The translations under genes and the position numbers were made by a program. From positions 124,001 through 188,000 of the forward strand of contig NZ_LT629743.1 in the NCBI RefSeq assembly GCF_900105095.1: a DNA stretch of 64,000 nucleotides. Reading direction: 5' to 3'. How positions within the stretch are numbered: position 1 is the first letter of the stretch; the number at the start of each line of letters is the position of its first letter. The notes under the pieces were generated by a model. The model saw only the letters and a list, made by a program, of their open reading frames with translations, was not told where the DNA came from and did no database searches. The DNA is from Erythrobacter sp. HL-111. GTDB lineage: Bacteria > Pseudomonadota > Alphaproteobacteria > Sphingomonadales > Sphingomonadaceae. Shown here in pieces: positions 58,212 to 64,000 of the stretch.

Positions 58212-59663
58212 TCAGCGGCCTTGCCCATGGGACGCGTGCCCGGTCGGGACATGTCCGGCGGGGGTGGGGGCGGGGCCGTGGGCCTCGCCCATGCGGCGCA
58301 GGGCGGCGACCTTGCGCGCGAGCGGCTGCCAGTCGTCGCGCTCGGCGATCGCGGACCAGATGCCCTCGACCTCCTCGATCAGCATCGACTGGGGGGCCTC
58401 GTCCGACCAGTAGGGATGGTCGCTGGCCGCGGCTTCGTAGCCGTCGAGCGCCGGGGCGAGATCGGCCGGCGGCTCGCCCGCGGCGATCGCGCGGCGCAGG
58501 CGGAAGAAGAAATCGTCCGGCCCCTCGCCGCTTTCGCGCATCGCCTTCTCGCACGCCGCGACGAGCGCGCCGTCGGGCTCGGCCCCGCGCGGGCGCACGC
58601 CGAGCCGCCAGCACCAGCGCCGCGCGACCGCCGCCATGTAGAGGTCGGGGAACCGGCCCAGCGCCGCGATCAGCGGCTCGCTTTCGGCGAGCAGCCGCAG
58701 CGCGACCGCGAACTGGCCGCAGTTCCAGTGGATCGCCTCGGGCTGGCGGCCGAAGGCATAGAGCCCCGCATGGTCGAAATAGGCCGCGGTGAAGGACGGG
58801 TCCCAGCGCGGCAGCCAGCGCCACGGGCCGTAGTCGAAGCTTTCGCCCGTCACGTTCATGTTGTCGGTGTTGAGCACGCCGTGCACGAAGCCTGCGACCA
58901 TGTAGCTCGCCGCGAGGTCGGCCATGCGTTCGACGACCTGGTGCATCAGCCGGATCGCCGGTTGCTCTGGCGCGGGCACGGATTCGAGCATGTCCGCGGG
59001 CGGCGGCGGGCCGGGGAAGCGGGTCAGGCAATAGTCCACCAGCCGCTCCATCTCCTCGCCCTGTTCGTGCGCGAGCAGGCGCTGGAAGCTGCCGATGCGG
59101 ATATGCGAATGCGACAGCCGCACCATCACCGCCGAACGCGCGGGCGAAGGCTCGTCGTTGCGCCACAAATCCTCGCCGGTCTCGATCACCGAGAAGGTGC
59201 GCGAGGTGTTCACCCCCAGCGCCTCGAGCATTTCGGTCGCGAGGATTTCGCGCACCGCGCCCTTCAGCGTCAGCCGCCCGTCGCCCGCGCGCGAAAAGGG
59301 TGTGGTCCCCGATCCCTTGGTGCCGAGGTCGAGCAGGCGGCCGTCGGACGAACGCAACTGCGCGAAGAGGAAGCCCCGCCCGTCGCCGATCTCGGGATTG
59401 TAGACCCGGAACTGGTGGCCGTGATACTTGAGCGCGAGCGGCTGCGGCAGGTTGCCTTCCAGGGCGCGGAACCGGCCGAAATGCGCCGCCCATTCGTCGT
59501 CCGAGAGCCCGGCCAGCCCGACCTCGGCCGCCGCGCGGTCGTTGCGGAAGCGGATCTCGGTCCGCGGGAAGTCCGCCGGCTCGACCGGCACGGCGATGAA
59601 GTCCGCGATTTCGCCGATTGCTGTCTCGCCGCCCTGCGCGGCCGCTTGCGTGTCCTTGTCCAT
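58212..59663 (-). CDS. selO: Protein adenylyltransferase SelO (YdiU)
   Basis: A 483-residue pseudokinase-fold AMPylase. GTKGSGTTPFSR (nucleotide loop), LAAGFVHG-like MVAGFVHGVLNTDNMNVTGE and SFDYGPWRW (metal-binding N/D) are SelO signatures. SelO AMPylates Ser/Thr/Tyr of redox proteins in stress. Bacterial forms lack the C-terminal selenocysteine, and no such end is seen; the tail GHVPTGHASHGQGR is His-rich. ATG at 59663; a TTG-like longer frame is less likely. Confidence 0.93.
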   Translation of the reverse strand: MDKDTQAAAQGGETAIGEIADFIAVPVEPADFPRTEIRFRNDRAAAEVGLAGLSDDEWAAHFGRFRALEGNLPQPLALKYHGHQFRVYNPEIGDGRGFLFAQLRSSDGRLLDLGTKGSGTTPFSRAGDGRLTLKGAVREILATEMLEALGVNTSRTFSVIETGEDLWRNDEPSPARSAVMVRLSHSHIRIGSFQRLLAHEQGEEMERLVDYCLTRFPGPPPPADMLESVPAPEQPAIRLMHQVVERMADLAASYMVAGFVHGVLNTDNMNVTGESFDYGPWRWLPRWDPSFTAAYFDHAGLYAFGRQPEAIHWNCGQFAVALRLLAESEPLIAALGRFPDLYMAAVARRWCWRLGVRPRGAEPDGALVAACEKAMRESGEGPDDFFFRLRRAIAAGEPPADLAPALDGYEAAASDHPYWSDEAPQSMLIEEVEGIWSAIAERDDWQPLARKVAALRRMGEAHGPAPTPAGHVPTGHASHGQGR

Positions 59664-59771
59664 CCGCGCGAGTGTGGCGATGCGCCTCGCCCCTTGCAAG
59701 CGCCGCGAGGCGGCCTATGCGCGAATGCGGACAACCGCCGCGTGTCGAGAATCGAAGGAAAATCCGCCGCC

Positions 59772-60638
59772 ATGGCAGCAAGCTACGACGATTGCAGCTG
59801 GACCAGCCCGGACGGTCTGACCCTGCATTACCGCGATTATCCCGGACCCGAAGGCGGCACGCGGACCCCGGTGCTGTGCCTGCACGGCCTGACCCGCAAC
59901 GCGCGCGATTTCGCCGACCTTGCCCAGCACATCGCGCAGACCCGCCGTGTCATCGTGCCCGACATGCGCGGGCGCGGGATGAGCGACTACGCCCCCGATC
60001 CCGAGACCTACAACCCGCTGACCTATGTCGCCGACGTCGAGAAACTGCTGGCCGAACGCGGCCTGACCCGCTTCGTTTCGATCGGCACCTCGATGGGCGG
60101 GCTGATGACCATGCTGCTTGCCCAGGCCGACGCCGACCGGATCGCCGCGGTCGTGCTCAACGACATCGGGCCGGTCATCGAACCGGCCGGACTGGAACGG
60201 ATTTCCGGCTATGTCGGCCAGGGGCGCAGCTATCCGACCTGGATCCACGCCGCCCGCTCGCTCTGCGAAGTGCACGGCGAGGCCTTCCCCGACTACACGC
60301 TCGAAGACTGGCTCGACATGGCCAAGCGGATCATGGTGGTGAGCCAGAACGGGCGCATCAGTTACGATTACGACATGGCGATCGCCGAACCCTTTGCCAA
60401 GCCCGGCAACGCCGCGCCGGCCGACCTGTGGAGCGCGTTCGAGACGCTTGCGGGCAAGCCGATGCTGCTGGTGATCGGCGAATTGTCGGACCTCATCTCG
60501 CCCGCGACGGTCGAACGGATGCGGGAACTGAACCCGCGGCTGGAAACCGTCACCGTGCCGCGCGTCGGCCATGCCCCGACCCTCGACGAGCCCGAGGCGC
60601 GCGCGGCGATCGACGCCCTGCTGGCCGGGGTCGAGTGA
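59772..60638 (+). CDS. Alpha/beta hydrolase
   Basis: A 288-residue hydrolase of the alpha/beta fold. CLHGLTRNARDFADLAQHIA (HG oxyanion), VIVPDMRGRGMSDY, IGTSMGGLMTMLLA (Ser nucleophile in GTSMGG) and VPRVGHAPTLDEP (catalytic His) are visible. Substrate not predictable. ATG at 59772. Its TGA overlaps the following glycosyltransferase GTG (GTGA), so the two are coupled. Confidence 0.92.
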   Translation: MAASYDDCSWTSPDGLTLHYRDYPGPEGGTRTPVLCLHGLTRNARDFADLAQHIAQTRRVIVPDMRGRGMSDYAPDPETYNPLTYVADVEKLLAERGLTRFVSIGTSMGGLMTMLLAQADADRIAAVVLNDIGPVIEPAGLERISGYVGQGRSYPTWIHAARSLCEVHGEAFPDYTLEDWLDMAKRIMVVSQNGRISYDYDMAIAEPFAKPGNAAPADLWSAFETLAGKPMLLVIGELSDLISPATVERMRELNPRLETVTVPRVGHAPTLDEPEARAAIDALLAGVE

Positions 60639-61777
60639 CCGCGCCCGCCGCTCGCCCGCCGCGCGTCCTGCACTGCCACTCGACCTTCGCGGCCGGGGGC
60701 AAGGAACTGCGCGCGGTCAGGCTGATGAACGCCTTCGGCGGCGCGCTCGAACACGCGGTGGTTTCGGGCGAGCCGGGCGAGACCGGGGCGCGGGACCATG
60801 TCGCGCGCGCGGTCAAGGTTTCCTTCCCCGCCGATTTCCCGGCGCTCACCGGGTTTCCCTCGCCCGGACGGCTGGTCGCCATCGCCGAGGCGATGAAGGG
60901 CTACGACCTCGTCCTCACCTATAACTGGGGCGCGATGGACGCGGTGATGGCGCACACCCTTTTCGCGCAGGCGATGGGCCTGCCGCCGCTGATCCACCAC
61001 GAGGACGGCTTCAACGAGGACGAGGTCGACGAACTGAAGGCGCGGCGCAACTGGTACCGCCGGATCGCGCTCGGCCGGACTCATCGCCTGATCCTGCCGA
61101 GCGAGCGGCTGGAGAAGATCGCGCGCGAGGCGTGGAAGCAGCCGCCCGCCCGGATCGTGCGTATCCCCAACGGCATCGCGACCGCCCGCTTCGCCCGCAA
61201 GCCGAAGCCGGGCTCGTTCCGCGTGGTCAAGCGCGAGGGCGAACGCTGGGTCGGGACGCTCGCCGGCCTGCGCCCGGTAAAACGATTGGGCGACCTCGTC
61301 CGCGCGCTGACCGCGCTCGGCGAGGAATGGCACCTCGTCATCATCGGCGAGGGGCCGGAGCGCGATTCGATCCGCGCGGTCGCAGACGAGCTCGAGATCA
61401 GCCACCGCGTCCACCTGCCCGGCAGCCATCCCGACCCGGCAGAGGTGATCGGCCTGTTCGACATCTTCGCCCTGTCGAGCCGGTCGGAGCAGTTCCCGCT
61501 TTCGGTGGTCGAGGCGATGGCCGCCGGGCTCGCGATCGCCGCGCCCGACGTGGGCGACATCCGCGCGATGTTGGCCGATGCGAACCGGCCCTTCATCGCG
61601 GTGCCCGGCGACTGGCAGGCGCTCGGCCAGATGCTCGCCGACCTCGCCGCCGAACCGGACCTTGCCGCCGAAATCGGCGCGGCGAACCGGGCGCGCGCGC
61701 GGGAGCTGTATGACGAGGCGGCGATGGTGGCGCGCTACCGCGAAGTCTATGGCGAGGCGCTGGGCCGGGCGATCTAG
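60635..61777 (+). CDS. Glycosyltransferase, GT4-like
   Basis: A 380-residue GT-B glycosyltransferase. HCHSTFAAGGKELRAVRLMN (N-domain), then VGTLAGLRPVKRLGDLVRAL, LVIIGEGPERDSIR, HLPGSHPDPAEVIGLFDIFA and SSRSEQFPLSVVEAMAAGLA (EX7E of GT4) give the sugar-nucleotide site. Acceptor and sugar unknown. Start GTG 60635 is coupled to the hydrolase gene. Confidence 0.92.
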   Translation: MTAPAARPPRVLHCHSTFAAGGKELRAVRLMNAFGGALEHAVVSGEPGETGARDHVARAVKVSFPADFPALTGFPSPGRLVAIAEAMKGYDLVLTYNWGAMDAVMAHTLFAQAMGLPPLIHHEDGFNEDEVDELKARRNWYRRIALGRTHRLILPSERLEKIAREAWKQPPARIVRIPNGIATARFARKPKPGSFRVVKREGERWVGTLAGLRPVKRLGDLVRALTALGEEWHLVIIGEGPERDSIRAVADELEISHRVHLPGSHPDPAEVIGLFDIFALSSRSEQFPLSVVEAMAAGLAIAAPDVGDIRAMLADANRPFIAVPGDWQALGQMLADLAAEPDLAAEIGAANRARARELYDEAAMVARYREVYGEALGRAI

Positions 61778-61969
61778 CGACCCCGTCGCGCCCCTTTCGC
61801 TTCATCGCCGGTTCAACTGGCGCACGGCAAGGGACGGCGCCACCCGCTGCCTTGGCATTGCGGAAGGCGGCGCACCTGCCTAAAGAGCCGCAACCTGCAA
61901 ACATATGTCGGTGCCGCCCGTCCGCTTCGGGCCTCGGGCGGGCACGAATGGACAAGGAACCCTTCTTCC

Positions 61970-62770
61970 GTGGCGCTTATCCCTACGAAGACCGATCGAT
62001 CGAAACCGGCTGCGGACCGCGCAACGCCGGCGCCTTCGGCCGAGGACGAGGTCCTGATCCGCGAGATCGACGAAGCCGTGCGGCAGGACGATGCCGCCGC
62101 CTTCATGAAACGCTACGGCCCGGCCCTGGCCGGGATCCTGGTGGTCTTCCTCGCCGCCTTCGGGGGCTGGCTCTACTGGCAGAACCAGCAGGAGGCCGAG
62201 CTCGAGGCGCAGTCGGAAACGCTCATCACCGCCCTGGACGCGGTCGATGCGGGCGATTACGAGGCGGCGAGCGAGCGGGTCGAACCGCTCACCGCCGACG
62301 GCACGGTCGGGGCGCGGGCGGCGGCGCTGTTCCTGCAGGCGGGCGCGGCGCTGGAACAGGGCGAAACCGCGCGCGCGGTCGAAATCTACGCGGCGATCGC
62401 CGCCGACGAGGAAATCCCGGCACCCATGCGCGACCTTGCCCGGCTGCGCGAGGTGGCGAGCAATTTCGACGAGCGCGACCCGGCGGACGCCATCGCCAAG
62501 CTCGAACCGCTCGCCCGGCCGGGCAGCATTTTCTACGGCAGCGCCGCCGAACTCACCGCGATCGCCCATCTCGAAATGGGCAATCGCGACGAGGCGGGCG
62601 AGATTTTCGCCGCCATCGCCAAGGACGACGACCTGCCCGACACGCTGACTCGCCGCGCCCAGCAGCTTGCCGGGGTGCTCGGCGTCGACGCGATCGAGGA
62701 TGTCGAGGCGCTGCTGCGCGAGGAAGGCGCGCTCCCCGAAGAGGGCGCCGGGGTCGACGCGGGAGAATGA
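61970..62770 (+). CDS. YfgM-like tetratricopeptide membrane protein
   Basis: A 266-residue protein with one membrane helix (about residues 51-70, ALAGILVVFLAAFGGWLYW) and a periplasmic TPR-like helical domain (AALFLQAGAALEQGETARAV, LTAIAHLEMGNRDEAGEIFA). This is the YfgM/TPR_21 family, which associates with SecYEG and envelope chaperones. Start is GTG 61970 with AAGGAA upstream. BamB follows, as in the common yfgM-bamB pair. Confidence 0.85.
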   Translation: MALIPTKTDRSKPAADRATPAPSAEDEVLIREIDEAVRQDDAAAFMKRYGPALAGILVVFLAAFGGWLYWQNQQEAELEAQSETLITALDAVDAGDYEAASERVEPLTADGTVGARAAALFLQAGAALEQGETARAVEIYAAIAADEEIPAPMRDLARLREVASNFDERDPADAIAKLEPLARPGSIFYGSAAELTAIAHLEMGNRDEAGEIFAAIAKDDDLPDTLTRRAQQLAGVLGVDAIEDVEALLREEGALPEEGAGVDAGE

Positions 62771-62871
62771 ACTGGCAACGAGCCGCACGGCGGGCCCCGG
62801 GGGCATCGGCCGCGCGGATCCGGCGGGAACGGCGGGACGGGGGCGCCCGCGCACGACAAATGAACGGACGG

Positions 62872-64000
62872 ATGATGATCACCAAGACGGCTTTCAAGGG
62901 CGCGCTCGTCGCCGGGGCGCTCGCGGCTGGGCTGGCGGGCTGCAGCGGCGGCCTGTTCGGCGGCGGCGACCCCAAGACCACCCCAACCATCGGCGAGCGC
63001 ACGCCGATCCTTTCGCGGATCGAGCGCGGCACCAGCGTTGATCCCGATCTCGCCGACGTCAGCGTGGTGCTGCCGCCCGCGCGCAGCAATGACGACTGGC
63101 CGCAGGTCAGCGGCTCGGCCAGCAAGAGCTACGGCCACCTCGCCCTCGCCGAAAACCCGACCAAGCGCTGGACCGCCCGGATCGCCGGGGCGAACCAGCG
63201 CCGCCGGCTCGCCGCCTCGCCCGTGGTGGGCGGCGGCCTGCTGTTCGTCGAGGACACCCAGGGCGTGATCCATGCCTTCGACCACGCGACCGGCGAGACC
63301 AGGTGGACCCGTTCCGAGGACGAGATGGCGAAGAACCTCAGGAACTCGGTCTTCGGCGGGGGGGTGAGCTACGACAACGGCATCGTCTATGCGACCAACG
63401 GCGTTGGCGAGGTCAAGGCCAAGAAGGCCGAGACCGGCGAGCTGATCTGGAAGGTCAAACCCGCCGGTCCCCTCCGCGGTTCGCCGACGATCGCCTTCGG
63501 GCAGGTCTACGTGATGACGCAGGACAACCAGATCCTCGCCCTCGACGCGCGCAACGGCGAATTGCTGTGGGACGAATCCGGTTCGTCCACGCAATCGGGC
63601 GTGTTCGGCGTCGCCGCTCCGGCGGCCGGGCAGGGCACGGTGATCGCGGGCTATTCCTCCGGGGAACTGTCGGCCTATCGCTACGAGAACGGGCGCCCGC
63701 TGTGGGCCGATGCGCTGGCGCGCACGAACATCTCGACGCAGGTTTCCTCGCTCACCGATATCGACGCCGATCCGATCATCGATTCGGGCCGCGTCTATGC
63801 GCTCGGCCAGGGCGGGCGCATGGCGGCCTACGAACTGGTCACCGGCCAGCGCATCTGGGAACTGACGCTGGCGGGGATTTCGACCCCGGCGATCGCGGGC
63901 GAATGGATCTTCACCCTGACCGACGATGCGCGCCTGCTTGCCATCGCGCGGTCTTCCGGGCGGGTGCGGTGGATCACGCAGCTCCGCCAATTCCGCAACG
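62872..64000 (+). CDS. bamB: Outer membrane assembly lipoprotein BamB, 3' end missing
   Basis: At least 376 residues before the window ends. A lipoprotein signal (KGALVAGALAAGLAGCSGG) precedes a PQQ-like beta propeller: VGGGLLFVEDTQGVIHAFDH, SYDNGIVYATNGVGEVKAKK, LRGSPTIAFGQVYVMTQDNQ and VFGVAAPAAGQGTVIAGYSS. BamB is the propeller subunit of the BAM barrel-insertion complex. Starts at 62860, 62872 or 62875 are close; 62872 gives MMITKTAFKG. Gene continues beyond 64000, with engA/der often next. Confidence 0.93.
   Translation, partial: MMITKTAFKGALVAGALAAGLAGCSGGLFGGGDPKTTPTIGERTPILSRIERGTSVDPDLADVSVVLPPARSNDDWPQVSGSASKSYGHLALAENPTKRWTARIAGANQRRRLAASPVVGGGLLFVEDTQGVIHAFDHATGETRWTRSEDEMAKNLRNSVFGGGVSYDNGIVYATNGVGEVKAKKAETGELIWKVKPAGPLRGSPTIAFGQVYVMTQDNQILALDARNGELLWDESGSSTQSGVFGVAAPAAGQGTVIAGYSSGELSAYRYENGRPLWADALARTNISTQVSSLTDIDADPIIDSGRVYALGQGGRMAAYELVTGQRIWELTLAGISTPAIAGEWIFTLTDDARLLAIARSSGRVRWITQLRQFRN

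Noticed and set aside
1..64000. Mobile elements, prophage genes, CRISPR arrays, toxin-antitoxin pairs, riboswitches
   Set aside because: None recognised by reading both strands: no transposase motifs, direct-repeat/spacer arrays or known riboswitch cores were seen.

Overview
The window looks like a chromosomal segment of a high-GC alphaproteobacterium of the Sphingomonadales, most likely Erythrobacteraceae (Erythrobacter/Qipengyuania type). The evidence is gene order and protein style: infA-maf-RNase E/G-yacG, pyrE-pdxJ-acpS-lepB, hisG-hisD-nusB-thiL, coxB-ctaD-ctaB-ctaG-coxC-DUF983-surf1-thrC, bolA divergent from a J-domain gene with cobS nearby, and rplU-rpmA-GNAT. Nearly all of it is dense core genome. 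No insertion sequences, phage genes, integrases, toxin-antitoxin pairs or CRISPR arrays were seen.

Layout. 1-2.5 kb (minus): 5' part of purC, tRNA-Phe, then yacG, RNase E/G-like, maf and infA. 2.7-11.8 kb: a large TonB-dependent-receptor-like protein with an inserted Cys-containing repeat domain, a BaiN-type flavoprotein, uvrC, a carotenoid oxygenase and a universal stress protein with an FNR-type site upstream. 11.9-25.8 kb (mostly minus): tesB, a cupin/JmjC-like protein paired with a FemAB-like acyltransferase, hppA, thiL, nusB, hisD, hisG, a hydrolase, an SDR, a Nudix protein, bolA, a J-domain protein (plus strand), a GST and a DUF2236 protein. 25.9-29.1 kb (plus): cobS and a class A penicillin-binding protein. 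29.1-34.9 kb (minus): a tightly packed run from pyrE to two PaaI-type thioesterases. 35.2-46.6 kb (plus): the aa3 cytochrome c oxidase locus continuing through thrC, a methyltransferase, folB and the molybdopterin genes moaA, moaD and moaE. 46.6-48.4 kb: an FNR-type promoter driving a small membrane protein, convergent with the gene of an FNR/FnrL regulator. 48.6-64 kb: rplU-rpmA, TetR, ygfZ, pyrC, rarD, lipoprotein, astD, selO, hydrolase, glycosyltransferase, a YfgM-like protein and the start of bamB.

How the genes work together. Themes are respiration (cox genes, assembly factors ctaB, ctaG and surf1, and H+-PPase), oxygen sensing (FnrL with two FNR boxes, one at class II spacing from a -10), cofactor synthesis (Moco, folate, PLP, thiamine, possibly cobalt chelation), envelope building (PBP, LepB, BamB, TonB-type receptor) and nucleotide/amino-acid synthesis. 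Many adjacent genes overlap by ATGA, GTGA or TGATG, indicating translational coupling. This pattern also supports several non-ATG starts, including an apparent CTG start for ruvX.

The most unusual signals are the FRxR[LIM]C repeat insert in the outer-membrane protein, the FnrL/FNR-box pairings, an L21 protein carrying a helix-hairpin-helix-like tail, four convergent gene pairs that share one CTAG as both stop codons, and a strongly structured 330-bp non-coding stretch at 55.65-55.98 kb. Family assignments come from reading motifs, not from database searches.
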